DNA of 64,000 nucleotides from Streptomyces sp. TRM70350 (GCF_019219825.1 NZ_JAHUXH010000029.1:1-64000), one strand, 5' to 3'; counted from the stretch's first letter, positions 18,316-27,378 are shown. The notes: generated by a model from the sequence alone, not told the origin. Program-made: numbers and translations.

Positions 18316-18351
18316 GCCATCGACGTTACGGAGACGATCACTGCAGGTACA

Positions 18352-18377
18352 GCTAAAGATTCTTACGTACCCTTAGC
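18352..18377. promoter_or_regulatory. Dyad between exporter and ArgP-type gene
   Basis: GCTAAAG (18352-18358) and CCTTAGC (18371-18377) form an inverted repeat with one mismatch and a 12-bp spacer, in the short AT-richer divergent gap. This is where a LysG/ArgP dimer would bind to activate the exporter. Confidence 0.5.
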
Positions 18378-18408
18378 ACAGTTGATGAGCGACGGGACGG
18401 GCACGGTG

Positions 18409-19308
18409 ATGGCGGAGCTTCCTCTCGACCAGGTGCGGACCCTGCTGGCGGTCGTGGACGAGGGCACGTTCGAGGCGGCCGCCGCAGCGCTGCACGTGAC
18501 GCCTTCGGCGGTCAGTCAGCGGGTCAAGGCTCTGGAGCAGCGCACCGGGCGGATTCTGCTGATGCGGACGAAGCCGGTACGGCCGACGGAGTCGGGCGAG
18601 GTCGTGGTGCGGCTGGCGCGTCAGCTGCTCCGGCTGGAGCTGGACGCGCGCGCCGAATTGGGGATGAGCGGTGCCGGAGAGGCGACCCGGGTGTCCATCG
18701 CGGTGAACTCCGACTCGCTGGCGACCTGGTTCCTCCCGGCACTCACCCGGGTCCCCGGGGAGCAGCGGCTCTGCTTCGAGCTGCGCCGCGAGGACCAGGA
18801 CCACACGGCGGCACTGCTGCGCGAGGGCCGGGTGATGGCGGCGGTGACGTCGTCGTCGGTGCCCGTGCCGGGCTGCTCGGTGCGGGCGCTCGGCGTCATG
18901 CGGTACGTCGCCGCGGCCCGCCCCGACTTCGCCGAGCGGCATCTGGACGGAGCGCTGCGCGAGAGACTCCCGGAGGCGCCGGTCGTGGTCTTCGACCGGC
19001 GGGACGACCTCCAGGACGCCTTCGTACGCCGGCTGCGGCCCGGCAGCGGCGGTGCGAGCGCGGTACGGCACCTCGTGCCCACCTCGGACGGCTTCGTGGA
19101 GGCCGTCGCCGCGGGCCTCGGCTGGGGCGTGGTCCCGGAGGTCCAGGCCGAGCCGCTGCTGGCGTCGGGCCGCCTGGTCCACCTGGCGCCCGACCGGGCG
19201 GTGGACGTGCCGCTGTACTGGCAGCAGTGGAAGCTGGACTCGCCCGCGCTGGCGGCGGTCGCGCAGGCGGTGACGGCAGCGGCCGCACAGGCACTGCGTG
19301 CGGGGTGA
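18409..19308 (+). CDS. LysR-family regulator, ArgP/LysG type
   Basis: 299 residues. N-terminal winged helix: LPLDQVRTLLAVVDEGTFEA, with the recognition helix AAALHVTPSAVSQRVKALEQ. Then the LysR effector domain, with the ArgP-type features RVTRP-like FLPALTRVP and WGVVPEVQAEPLLASGRL. Expected to sense lysine/arginine and switch on the divergent LysE gene. ATG at 18409 is chosen by homology of the N-terminus (ELPLDQVRTL); ATG at 18385 would extend it by eight residues. Confidence 0.88.
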   Translation: MAELPLDQVRTLLAVVDEGTFEAAAAALHVTPSAVSQRVKALEQRTGRILLMRTKPVRPTESGEVVVRLARQLLRLELDARAELGMSGAGEATRVSIAVNSDSLATWFLPALTRVPGEQRLCFELRREDQDHTAALLREGRVMAAVTSSSVPVPGCSVRALGVMRYVAAARPDFAERHLDGALRERLPEAPVVVFDRRDDLQDAFVRRLRPGSGGASAVRHLVPTSDGFVEAVAAGLGWGVVPEVQAEPLLASGRLVHLAPDRAVDVPLYWQQWKLDSPALAAVAQAVTAAAAQALRAG

Positions 19309-19364
19309 TGGCCGGGCGAGGGCGGCGAGGACCGGACCCGGCGTACCGAACACGGGCCGGGGTG

Positions 19365-19814
19365 TCACCGCCCCGTCCGCCGCAGTGGTCCCCAGGTGTT
19401 CTCCTGCCGTTCCACCTCCGCCCGGGCCTCCTCGATGACCCGGGCCTCCACCCAGCGCATCGGCTGCACGTCCGCGACCAGCGGCTCGTTGTCCGGTCCC
19501 CGCCCCCGCTCCCGCCCCTTGAGCACCCAGGGGCGGACGCCGGGCCCCTTCTCGCGCGGCAGGTGGGCATAGTCGTACAGCCTCCGCGCCACCCACAGCT
19601 GCACCGGCCGTCCCTCCCACCACTCCTCGACGTCCAGCGGATTGGCCGACAGGCCTGTCATCGGTACGCCCGTCAGGTCGTCCGTGCTGGACACCGACGG
19701 GAGGTCGGTCTCGGGGCCGCGTGACCAGCGGACGTACAGCCCTTGGTGCCGTTCGACCAGCCCGGCGAGTTCGGCGAGGGTGTGTACGACCGGCAGGTCG
19801 TCCGGTGCGCTCAT
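19365..19814 (-). CDS. DUF6098-like conserved protein
   Basis: 149 residues from ATG 19814 with GGAGG upstream. Text such as LYVRWSRGPETDL, GLSANPLDVEEWW, VARRLYDYAHLPRE and GRGPDNEPLV is typical, from memory, of the Streptomyces family DUF6098. No membrane segment or signal peptide. A charged, soluble protein of unknown role. It is convergent with the ArgP-type gene and upstream of the lipoprotein gene on the same strand. Confidence 0.72.
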   Translation of the reverse strand: MSAPDDLPVVHTLAELAGLVERHQGLYVRWSRGPETDLPSVSSTDDLTGVPMTGLSANPLDVEEWWEGRPVQLWVARRLYDYAHLPREKGPGVRPWVLKGRERGRGPDNEPLVADVQPMRWVEARVIEEARAEVERQENTWGPLRRTGR

Positions 19815-19921
19815 GGCGGGCCTCCCTCCTCGGCGTCCGGCGACCGAAGTACCCGAACGCACGCGGCGGAATCGGACGAGAGGCCTCCGGTCGCCTGCGC
19901 GCCGACCGGGTCGCAAGGTGC

Positions 19922-20665
19922 TCAGCGGGCCAGTGCGGCGGCGTCTCCCATGACGACCACGGGGTGCCGGTCGGGGTCCAGCGCCCGCAGCAGTTCCTTC
20001 ATGTGGGCCCGGCCGAGGCTGACGCAGGCCTGGGTGGGCCCGCCGTGGTCGACGTGGAACCAGACACCGCCGCCGCGCTCGGGGCCGAGCGGCCGGGCCC
20101 AGTCGAGCGGTGAGGTACCGGGCTCGCGGTTGTAGTCGATGGCGATCACGTAGTCGAACGAACCGGCCAGCGGCTCGCCCTCGAAACCGGAACCGGCCGC
20201 CGTGAACGCGGTCGAGTGGTCGTACGGCAGCCGGGTCCCCGGGTCGGGGAGCAGCCCGCCGGCGTCGGTGAGGGTGTAGACGCCGACGGGTGAGCGCAGG
20301 TCACCGAGCCGGTGGTGGCCGGTCCAGCCGTGCAGCGCGTTGTGCGCGGGCCAGCTTCTGCGCGCCTGCCAGCCGGCCACCGTGCGCTCGTACAGGACGG
20401 CCTCGGACACCGGGGAGTTTCTGCCGCGGCCGGTGACCACGACGGCCTGGCCGGCGTCGGCGGGCACCTGGGCCCGGGTGACGGGGCCGAGCCCGGGCAA
20501 CTGCCGTGGGGCCGTCCCGAGGGAGTGCTCGGGGGCGGGCCCGGGCGCCTTGGCCTCGGAGGCGACGGGCTCGTGCGCGGGTGCCGTGTCCGTGCCCTGG
20601 GCGCCGCACGCGGTGAGCAGCAGGACTGCGGCGGGCAGCAGGAACCGGCGGGTGCGTCTGATCAT
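19922..20665 (-). CDS. L,D-transpeptidase-like (YkuD fold) lipoprotein
   Basis: 247 residues. Signal peptide with lipobox LLLTAC (Cys near residue 20), so anchored to the outer face of the membrane. The C-terminal part has the YkuD-like active-site layout: FHVDHGGPTQACVSL, with His and the candidate nucleophile Cys. FDYVIAIDYNREPGT precedes it. Such proteins either cross-link or trim peptidoglycan or bind it. The ATG at 20665 (GAAGG upstream) is chosen so the signal peptide is at the N-terminus. Confidence 0.8.
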   Translation of the reverse strand: MIRRTRRFLLPAAVLLLTACGAQGTDTAPAHEPVASEAKAPGPAPEHSLGTAPRQLPGLGPVTRAQVPADAGQAVVVTGRGRNSPVSEAVLYERTVAGWQARRSWPAHNALHGWTGHHRLGDLRSPVGVYTLTDAGGLLPDPGTRLPYDHSTAFTAAGSGFEGEPLAGSFDYVIAIDYNREPGTSPLDWARPLGPERGGGVWFHVDHGGPTQACVSLGRAHMKELLRALDPDRHPVVVMGDAAALAR

Positions 20666-20775
20666 GTGCCGACCTTCGCCGACACAGGTGAGGAACCCGT
20701 CGCGTTCCACGGCTGCGTCCACCCGCCCGGCGTACGCTCCCGTCACGCCTCTCCCCCGTTCGAAAGGTTTTCCGC

Positions 20776-21126
20776 ATGAGTGTCCGTGTCCGCCGAGTCT
20801 ACGAACCGCCGGAGTCCGAGGACGGCGTGCGGGTCCTGGTCGACCGGCTGTGGCCGCGCGGCCTGGCCAAGGACGCGGCCCGCGTGGACGAGTGGCCCAA
20901 GGGGCTCACGCCCTCCACCGAGTTGCGCCGCTGGTACCACGCGGGCGAGGGGTCGTACGAGGAGTTCGCGCGCCGGTACGAGGCGGAGCTGGCCGAGCCC
21001 GAGGCCGCGGAACTCCTCGATCGCGTCCGCGAGTTGGCGGGCCAGGGCACGGTGACCCTGGTGACCGCGTCGAAGAACCTGCAGGAGGGCCACGCGGCGG
21101 TGCTGGCCCGCCTCCTTCAGTCCTGA
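20776..21126 (+). CDS. DUF488 family protein
   Basis: 116 residues, the normal size for the short DUF488 family (YeaO-like). VRRVYEPPESEDGVRVLVDR, LWPRGLAKDAARVDEW and TLVTASKNLQEGHAAVL are its three conserved blocks. Soluble; function unknown. A conserved Arg/Asp-rich pocket suggests an enzyme or nucleic-acid role. Its 3' end overlaps a strong hairpin. Confidence 0.88.
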   Translation: MSVRVRRVYEPPESEDGVRVLVDRLWPRGLAKDAARVDEWPKGLTPSTELRRWYHAGEGSYEEFARRYEAELAEPEAAELLDRVRELAGQGTVTLVTASKNLQEGHAAVLARLLQS

Positions 21127-21138
21127 GGGAGGCGGGCC
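21105..21138. terminator. Bidirectional hairpin terminator
   Basis: GGCCCGCCTCC (21105-21115) pairs perfectly with GGAGGCGGGCC (21128-21138). The loop includes the DUF488 stop codon. It lies between two convergent genes and could serve both. Confidence 0.6.
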
Positions 21139-21149
21139 CTCGGCGTGCC

Positions 21150-22823
21150 TCAGCCGGTCTGCCGTGCGGCCGCCCGCCCGGCCGCGCGGCCGGAGAAGAG
21201 GCAGCCGCCGAGGAAGGTGCCCTCCAGGGCGTTGTAGCCGTGCACGCCGCCCCCGCCGAAGCCGGCCACCTCTCCCGCCGCGTACAGCCCGTCGACGGGC
21301 TGACCGTCGACGCCCAGGGCGCGGGAGTCGAGGTCGGTCTGGATGCCGCCGAGCGTCTTGCGGGTCAGGACGTGCAGCTTGACGCCGATCAGGGGGCCTG
21401 CCGCCGGGTCGAGGATGCGGTGCGGGGTGGCGACGCGGCCGAGGCGGTCGCCGATGTAGCGGCGGGCGTTGCGGATGCCCTGCACCTGGGCGTCCTTGGT
21501 GTAGGGGTGGGTGATCTGGAGGTCGCGGGCCTCTATGTGACGTCGTATCACCTCGGCGTCGAGGAGCGGCTTGTCGGTCAGGCCGTTCATCTTCTCGACG
21601 AGTCGGTCGAGGGTGGGGGCGGTCACGAAGTCGGCGCCGTTGCGCAGGAAGGCCGCCACCGGGCCGGGCGCGCCCTTGCCGAGGACGCGTTCACGCAGGA
21701 AGGCGGCGCGGTCCTTGGCGGTGATGTCGGGGTTCTGCTCGGAGCCCGACAGCGCGAACTCCTTCTCGATGATCCGCCGGGTGAGGATGAACCAGGAGTG
21801 GTCGTGACCGGCGAGGTCCTCGGTGGTGCGCAGGTACTTGAGCGTGTTGAGGGTGTCGTAGCCGGGCAGGCAGGGGTCGGGCAGGCGGCGGCCGAGGGCG
21901 TCGAACCACATCGAGGACGGTCCGGGCAGGATGCGGATGCCGTGGCCGGGCCAGATCGGGTCCCAGTTGCGCAGGCCCTCGGTGTAGTGCCACATGCGGT
22001 CGCGGTTGACCAGCCGTACGCCCGCCTCGGCGCTGATGTCGAGCATGCGGCCGTCGACGTAGGCGGGGACGCCGGTGACCATCTCGGCGGGCGGGGTGCC
22101 GAGCCGTTCGGGCCAGTAGCGGCGGACGACGTCGTGGTTGGCGCCGATGCCGCCGGTGGTGACGATCACCGCCTGGGCGGTGAGTTCGAAGTCGCCGATC
22201 GGGTCGCGGTTGGAGGCGACGCCGCGCGGGGAGTTGTCGTCGGCCAGCACCGTGCCGCGTACGCCGCGGGCGGCGCCGTCCTCGATGACGAGCCGGTCGA
22301 CCCGGTGGCGGTGGTGGAAGGTGAGCAGCCCGTCGCGGGCGGCCTGTCTGGCGTACCGCACGAACGGCTCCACGACCCCCGTGCCCGTGCCCCAGGCGAT
22401 GTGGAAGCGGGGCACGGAGTTGCCGTGTCCGTGGGCGCGCAGGTCGCCGCGCTCGGCCCAGCCGACCGTGGGGAGGAACTTGATGCCGTGCCCCTGGAGC
22501 CAGGACCGCTTCTCCCCCGCCGCGAACTCGACGTAGGCCCGCGCCCAGCGCACCGCCCAGGAGTCCTCGTCGTCGAGCCGGTCGAACCCGGCGCTGCCCT
22601 GCCAGTCGTTCCAGGCGAGGTCGAAGGAGTCCTTCACGCCGAGGCGCCGCTGCTCCGGCGAGTCGACGAGGAACAGCCCGCCGAAGGACCAGAACGCCTG
22701 CCCGCCGAGGTTGGCGGCGTTCTCCTGGTCGACCAGCGCGACCCGGCGGCCCCGGCTGGTGAGTTCGTGTGCGGCGACCAGTCCGGCCAGGCCCGCTCCG
22801 ACGACGATGACGTCGGCATCCAT
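21150..22823 (-). CDS. FAD-binding dehydrogenase (3-ketosteroid dehydrogenase/fumarate reductase fold)
   Basis: 557 residues. N-terminal Rossmann motif DVIVVGAGLAGLVAAHELTS, then the flavoprotein body with GGQAFWSFGGLFLVDS and the C-terminal FAD-closing segment LYAAGEVAGFGGGGVHG plus GTFLGGCLFSGRAAG. This is the family usually annotated FAD-binding dehydrogenase; it oxidises a carbon-carbon bond, substrate unknown. ATG at 22823 has GGAAGGGA at 8 bp. An alternative ATG at 22847 overlaps the TetR stop as ATGA and would add eight residues. It is coupled to and probably regulated by the TetR gene just upstream. Confidence 0.87.
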   Translation of the reverse strand: MDADVIVVGAGLAGLVAAHELTSRGRRVALVDQENAANLGGQAFWSFGGLFLVDSPEQRRLGVKDSFDLAWNDWQGSAGFDRLDDEDSWAVRWARAYVEFAAGEKRSWLQGHGIKFLPTVGWAERGDLRAHGHGNSVPRFHIAWGTGTGVVEPFVRYARQAARDGLLTFHHRHRVDRLVIEDGAARGVRGTVLADDNSPRGVASNRDPIGDFELTAQAVIVTTGGIGANHDVVRRYWPERLGTPPAEMVTGVPAYVDGRMLDISAEAGVRLVNRDRMWHYTEGLRNWDPIWPGHGIRILPGPSSMWFDALGRRLPDPCLPGYDTLNTLKYLRTTEDLAGHDHSWFILTRRIIEKEFALSGSEQNPDITAKDRAAFLRERVLGKGAPGPVAAFLRNGADFVTAPTLDRLVEKMNGLTDKPLLDAEVIRRHIEARDLQITHPYTKDAQVQGIRNARRYIGDRLGRVATPHRILDPAAGPLIGVKLHVLTRKTLGGIQTDLDSRALGVDGQPVDGLYAAGEVAGFGGGGVHGYNALEGTFLGGCLFSGRAAGRAAARQTG

Positions 22824-22843
22824 GGCGATCGTCCCTTCCTGAC

Positions 22844-23467
22844 TCATCGAGGGGTGGCGCTGCCGTCGGTCAGCAGCGCGGTGAGCAGCTGCTTGAGCCA
22901 CGCGCGCGCGTGCTCGACGTCCTTGTCCAGCAGCAGTTGGGTGGTGACCCCGTCGTACGCGGCGACCACCGCGTGGGCGGCGGAGTCGATGTCGCCGAGT
23001 ACGGCGGGCAGTTGGGTGTGGTTCGGGACGGCCCGGGCGAGCCGTTCGGCGATCGCGCCGCGCAGTCGCGCCCGGTGCTCCAGCAGGGTCTGTGCCACCG
23101 CCGGGTCGCGGGCCGCGTGCACCAGGAAGTCGGTCTTGACCAGCAGCCAGTCCAGGTCGAGAAGGAGCACCTCGGTGACCCGGTCGACGGCGGCGGGCAC
23201 GTCCAGGTCCGGTCCGTCCTGGGCGAGGGCCCCGGAGACCTGCTCGGCGATCAGGTCGGCCCGCTGCCGGTAGAGGGCGAAGAACAGCTCGTCCAGGCTG
23301 GCGAAGTTGGAGTAGAAGGCGCCCCGGCTGTACCCGGCGGCCTCGCACACCTCCTCGATCGACACCCGCCCGAAGCCCTTGGCCGCGAACACCTGGAACG
23401 CGGCGTCCAGAAGGTTGGCGCGCGTGCGGACGCGGCGCCTGGTCACCCGCCCGGCTGTGCGCTCCAT
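22844..23467 (-). CDS. TetR-family transcriptional regulator
   Basis: 207 residues. N-terminal TetR helix-turn-helix: RANLLDAAFQVFAAKGFGRV followed by IEEVCEAAGYSRGAFYSNF. The C-terminal ligand-binding region is all-helical and resembles the AcrR/MtrR-like group with TetR_C-type ends. It starts at ATG 23467, immediately before a doubled inverted repeat that is likely its own operator. Its stop overlaps a possible start of the FAD dehydrogenase gene, so both form one unit that it likely represses until a substrate binds. Confidence 0.9.
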   Translation of the reverse strand: MERTAGRVTRRRVRTRANLLDAAFQVFAAKGFGRVSIEEVCEAAGYSRGAFYSNFASLDELFFALYRQRADLIAEQVSGALAQDGPDLDVPAAVDRVTEVLLLDLDWLLVKTDFLVHAARDPAVAQTLLEHRARLRGAIAERLARAVPNHTQLPAVLGDIDSAAHAVVAAYDGVTTQLLLDKDVEHARAWLKQLLTALLTDGSATPR

Positions 23468-23483
23468 GTCCGGCCCTCCGTTC

Positions 23484-23516
23484 GATACGGGAATGTATCC
23501 GATACAGGAATGTATC
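23484..23516. promoter_or_regulatory. Doubled TetR-type operator
   Basis: GATAC-N6-GTATC occurs at 23484-23499 and again at 23501-23516, giving a 17-bp period. The sites sit 17 bp before the TetR start and 79 bp before alkB, so one regulator could control both directions. Confidence 0.7.
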
Positions 23517-23594
23517 CAAAGGGGGGGCGCCACCGTCACGACGCAGCGACTTCCGGCATGGAACGCACGTTCGAATCAGAGGTACGCTGAGGGT

Positions 23595-24224
23595 ATGGCC
23601 ACGCACCTCCAGGGCTCGCTCTTCGACCAGACCGACGAGGTCCGGCTCGGCCCGCTGGACGGGCTGCGCCGCACCGCGCTCGGCTCCGGCGCCTGGATCG
23701 ACGTACTGCCGGGCTGGCTGAGCGGGTCCGGTGCGCTGTTCGAACAGCTGGCGGCCGAGGCGCCGTGGCGGGCCGAGCGCCGCACGATGTACGACCACGT
23801 CGTCGACGTACCTCGGCTGCTGGCGTACTACGGCGCGGACGACCCGCTGCCGCACCCGGTGCTGGCCGAGGCGCGGGACGCGCTGTCCGCGCACTACGCC
23901 GAGGAGCTGGGCGAGCCCTTCGCCACGGCGGGGCTGTGCTACTACCGCGACGGCCGGGACAGCGTCGCCTGGCACGGCGACCGGATCGGGCGCGGGGCCC
24001 GCGAGGACACGATGGTCGCGATCCTCTCCGTGGGCACACCCCGGGACCTGCTGCTGCGCCCGGCGGGGGGCGGGGGCGGCACGATCCGCCGACCGCTGGG
24101 CCACGGCGACCTGATCGTGATGGGCGGCTCCTGCCAGCGGACGTGGGAGCACTGCGTACCGAAGACCACCCGGGCCGCGGGACCGCGCATCAGCATCCAG
24201 TTCCGCCCGCACGGCGTGGGCTGA
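23595..24224 (+). CDS. alkB: AlkB-like Fe(II)/2-oxoglutarate dioxygenase (DNA alkylation repair)
   Basis: 209 residues. Repairs alkylated bases by oxidative demethylation. Fe ligands: WHGDRIG gives His and Asp near residues 126-128, and the distal His is in RTWEHCVPK. The 2-oxoglutarate-binding arginines are in RISIQFR at the C-terminus. LCYYRDGRDSVAWH is the standard AlkB strand. ATG at 23595 has GAGGG just upstream. It is divergent from the tetR-FAD unit and may share its operator region. Confidence 0.9.
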   Translation: MATHLQGSLFDQTDEVRLGPLDGLRRTALGSGAWIDVLPGWLSGSGALFEQLAAEAPWRAERRTMYDHVVDVPRLLAYYGADDPLPHPVLAEARDALSAHYAEELGEPFATAGLCYYRDGRDSVAWHGDRIGRGAREDTMVAILSVGTPRDLLLRPAGGGGGTIRRPLGHGDLIVMGGSCQRTWEHCVPKTTRAAGPRISIQFRPHGVG

Positions 24225-24310
24225 GGCACCCTCGCCCCGGCGCCGCGCCCCCTCCCCGATCTGCTTTGCTGTCTGCGTCGGGCAGGGACCTCACCCCACG
24301 GGGGACGATC

Positions 24311-25057
24311 ATGCGGGCAGATGTGCGGCAGGTCGCCGACGGCGCCTATCTGGTGCACGGCAGCAACACGAACTGGGTGATCCTCAAGGACGGAGACGCC
24401 GTCACACTGGTCGACACGGGGTACCTCGGGGACCGGCAGCGGCTCCTCGACTCCCTTGCCGCGGTGGGGAGTTCACCGGAGGCGGTCGCGGCGGTGCTGA
24501 TCACTCACGCGCACAACGACCACCTGGGCTCGGCCGAGTACCTGCACGCGGCGTACGGCACCCCGGTGTATCTGCACGAGGCCGAAGTACCGCACGCGCG
24601 CCGGGAGTTCCTGCACCAGGTGTCCGTGGGCCAGGTGCTGCGCAACGGCTGGCGCCCGGGTGTGCTGCCCTGGGCGGTGCACGCGATCCGGTCGGGCGGC
24701 ACCGCGCACGTCCCCGTCGCCTCGCCCGAGCCGTTCCCGGCGGCGGGCCCGCTGGATCTGCCGGGGCGCCCGGTGCCCGTGCACACCCCCGGCCACACCG
24801 CCGGGCACGCCGTGTTCCATCTGCCTCGGGCCGGAATCGTGATCTCCGGTGACGCGCTGGTCAGCGGCCACGCGACCTCACGGATCAAGGGCCCGCAACT
24901 GCTGCCCGACATGTTCCACCACGAGCGCGCCCGGGCCCTGACCTCGCTGAAGCTGATCGAAGGGCTCGCGGCCGACATCCTGCTCCCCGGGCACGGGCCG
25001 GTCCACCGGGGCTCCGTGCGGGACGCCGCCCGCCGGGCACGCGAACGGGCCGTCTAG
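24311..25057 (+). CDS. MBL-fold metallo-hydrolase
   Basis: 248 residues. Metallo-beta-lactamase fold with the metal-binding sequence THAHNDHLG near residue 64, PVHTPGHTAGHAVF near 160 and SGDALVSG near 180, and a final LLPGHGPVHRG. Glyoxalase-II-like hydrolase of unknown substrate. GGGGGA is seven bases before the ATG. Ends 9 bp before the DUF4032 gene, so probably co-transcribed. Confidence 0.88.
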   Translation: MRADVRQVADGAYLVHGSNTNWVILKDGDAVTLVDTGYLGDRQRLLDSLAAVGSSPEAVAAVLITHAHNDHLGSAEYLHAAYGTPVYLHEAEVPHARREFLHQVSVGQVLRNGWRPGVLPWAVHAIRSGGTAHVPVASPEPFPAAGPLDLPGRPVPVHTPGHTAGHAVFHLPRAGIVISGDALVSGHATSRIKGPQLLPDMFHHERARALTSLKLIEGLAADILLPGHGPVHRGSVRDAARRARERAV

Positions 25058-25066
25058 GCTCACGCC

Positions 25067-26302
25067 ATGGCTTTGCAGATCAGCGCCACCAACCCGGAGC
25101 ACCCCGCGCTCCTGCTGGAGCTGCCGTGGCACCTGCCGCTGGAGGAGTGGCCCGAGGAGCACCTCGTGCCGCTGCCGCGCGGCATCTCCCGGCACGTGGT
25201 GCGCTACGCCCGCGCGGGCAGCGAGGTCGTCGCCGTCAAGGAGCTCGCGCAGCGGCCCGCCCTGCGCGAGTACGAGCTGCTGCGCGACCTGGACCGGCTC
25301 GGCATCCCCGCGGTGGACGCCCTCGCCGTGGTCACCGGCCGCACGGACGCGGACGGCGGTCCACTGGAGTCGGTGCTGATCACCCGGCACCTGGGCGGCT
25401 CGATGCCGTACCGGTCGATGTTCGAGACGACCATGCGCCCGGCGACCATGCACCGGCTGATGGACGCGCTGGCGGTGCTGCTGGTGCGGCTGCACCTGGC
25501 CGGGTTCGCGTGGGGCGACTGCTCGCTGTCCAACACGCTCTTCCGCCGGGACGCCGGCGCCTACGCCGCGTACCTCGTCGACGCCGAGACCGGCGAGCTG
25601 CACCCCCGCCTCAGCGACGGCCAGCGCGACTACGACCTCGACCTCGCCCGCGTCAACATCAGCGGCGAGCTGCTCGACCTGGAGGCGTCCGGCGCGCTGC
25701 ACCCGTCGGTCGACCCGATCGAGTTCGGCACGGAGATCTGCGCCCGCTACCACGACCTGTGGCGGGAGCTGACCCGCACCTCGGTCTACCCGGCGGGCAA
25801 GTACCACTACATAGAGCGCCGGATACGCCGCCTGAACGACCTCGGCTTCGACGTGGCCGAGATGCAGATCGAGCACTCCTCGAACGGGGACACCGTCACC
25901 TTCGTGCCCAAGGTCGTCGACGCGGGCCACCACCAGCGGCAGCTGCTGCGGCTGACCGGGCTGGACACCGAGGAGAACCAGGCCCGGCGGCTGCTGAACG
26001 ACCTGGAGAGCTGGATGGCCACCCAGGACGACTACGCGCCGGGCGACCCCCTCGCCGCCCGCCCGGAGGTGCTGGCCCACCGCTGGGTGCGGGAGGTGTT
26101 CCGGCCCACCGTGCGCGCCGTGCCGCCCGAGCTGCGCGGCGCGATGGACGCGGCCGAGATCTACCACCAGTTGCTCGAACACCGCTGGTACCTGTCCGAG
26201 CGGGCGCAGCACGACATCGGCCTCGACACGGCCGTCAAGGACTACGTCGAGAACATCCTGCCGCGGGCGCGGAAGACCCTGGAGGCACCGGCGCCCGAGT
26301 GA
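25067..26302 (+). CDS. DUF4032 / kinase-fold conserved protein
   Basis: 411 residues. N-terminal LPS-kinase-like region: ATMHRLMDALAVLLVRLHLA, followed by GFAWGDCSLSNTLFRRDAG, which resembles the catalytic loop HxDxxxxN with His replaced by Trp-Gly. The second half is the DUF4032 domain (YHYIERRIRRLNDLGFDVAE; LLRLTGLDTEENQARRLLND). Common and conserved in actinobacteria, role unproven. Possibly an atypical small-molecule or protein kinase. One base separates its stop from the convergent Usp gene. Confidence 0.85.
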   Translation: MALQISATNPEHPALLLELPWHLPLEEWPEEHLVPLPRGISRHVVRYARAGSEVVAVKELAQRPALREYELLRDLDRLGIPAVDALAVVTGRTDADGGPLESVLITRHLGGSMPYRSMFETTMRPATMHRLMDALAVLLVRLHLAGFAWGDCSLSNTLFRRDAGAYAAYLVDAETGELHPRLSDGQRDYDLDLARVNISGELLDLEASGALHPSVDPIEFGTEICARYHDLWRELTRTSVYPAGKYHYIERRIRRLNDLGFDVAEMQIEHSSNGDTVTFVPKVVDAGHHQRQLLRLTGLDTEENQARRLLNDLESWMATQDDYAPGDPLAARPEVLAHRWVREVFRPTVRAVPPELRGAMDAAEIYHQLLEHRWYLSERAQHDIGLDTAVKDYVENILPRARKTLEAPAPE

Positions 26303-26303
26303 C

Positions 26304-27173
26304 TCAGGCGGGCGGTACGACCGCCACCGGGCAGCCCGCGTGATGCAGGACGCCGTGCGCCACCGAGCCGATCCGCGCCCCCACCGCCGTACGGCGGGCC
26401 CGGCGGCCGACCACCATCAGCTGGGCCCGCCCGGCCACCGACAGCAGCACCTGCCCCGCGCTGCCCATCTCCACGTGCTCCACCACCGGCACGTCCGGGA
26501 ACCGCTCCCGCCACGGCTGCAAGGCCTCGGCCAGCGCCTTCTTCTCATACGGCTCCGGTCCGCCCGCCTCGTCGAGCAGCTTCAGCGAGCCGGGGCTGTA
26601 GGCGAACACCGGCGGCAGCGTCCAGGCCCGCACCGCCCGCACCGACGCCCCGCGCGCGGCGGCCGTCTCGAACGCGAACCCCAGCGCGGCGGCGCTGTCC
26701 TCCGCGTCGCCCTCCTGCCCGACGACGATCTCGCGGCCGTGCGCCTCGGTCGCGGCGCGGTCCCCGGACCGCACCAGGACGACCGGGCGCGCGGCCTCGG
26801 TGATCACCTGCTGCCCGACGGAGCCCAGCAGAAAGCCCACGACCCGGCCGTGCCCGCGCGAGCCCAGCACCAGCATCTCGGACTCGGCCGCCGCCGCGGC
26901 GAGGGTGTCGACGACATCGCCCTCCACGAGGTCGGTGGTCACCTCCAGGTCGGCGTACCGCCCGCTGACGGTCCGCACGCCCGCGTCCACGGCGTCCCGC
27001 GCCCACCGCTCCTGCGTCTGACGGTCGCCCTCCACGGCCTCGTGCTGCTCGTACCGCCAGGCGTGCACCACACGCACCGCCAGTCCGCGCCGGACGGCCT
27101 CGCGGCCCGCCCAGGCCAGTGCGGCGAGGCTCTCCTCCGATCCGTCGACCCCTGCGGTGATCGGGCGCGTCAT
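26304..27173 (-). CDS. Universal stress protein, two UspA domains
   Basis: 289 residues. Each half is a UspA domain: PITAGVDGSEESLAALAWAG at the start, and the ATP-binding GSRGHGRVVGFLLGSVGQQV near residue 120. The second domain begins near 150 with IVVGQEGDAEDSAAALGFAF and has the degenerate glycine loop VVGRRARRTAVGARIGSVAH near 265. Paired Usp proteins in actinomycetes are induced by hypoxia and stationary phase. GGAGG precedes the ATG at 27173. Confidence 0.9.
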   Translation of the reverse strand: MTRPITAGVDGSEESLAALAWAGREAVRRGLAVRVVHAWRYEQHEAVEGDRQTQERWARDAVDAGVRTVSGRYADLEVTTDLVEGDVVDTLAAAAAESEMLVLGSRGHGRVVGFLLGSVGQQVITEAARPVVLVRSGDRAATEAHGREIVVGQEGDAEDSAAALGFAFETAAARGASVRAVRAWTLPPVFAYSPGSLKLLDEAGGPEPYEKKALAEALQPWRERFPDVPVVEHVEMGSAGQVLLSVAGRAQLMVVGRRARRTAVGARIGSVAHGVLHHAGCPVAVVPPA

Positions 27174-27378
27174 CCGGCTGCCTCCTCGTGTCGCGTTCAC
27201 ATCCGCCACGCTCAGTCTTCCCCACGCTGCCGACATGAGCCTCGCAGGGGAGCAAGGAGTGGTGGGCACCACTGAGCGGCCCGGCCTTCTCCCCTTACCT
27301 GAGCGAAGCCGGGCGAACGACCATACGATGGCCCGGGATCTCAGGCGGCGTTAGTGCAAGGAGCCCTTAGGCGCGTCG

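Noticed and set aside
20340..23273. 977-codon open frame on the plus strand
   Set aside because: Covers the lipoprotein, DUF488, FAD dehydrogenase and TetR genes, all of which have real motifs; the long frame is compositional.
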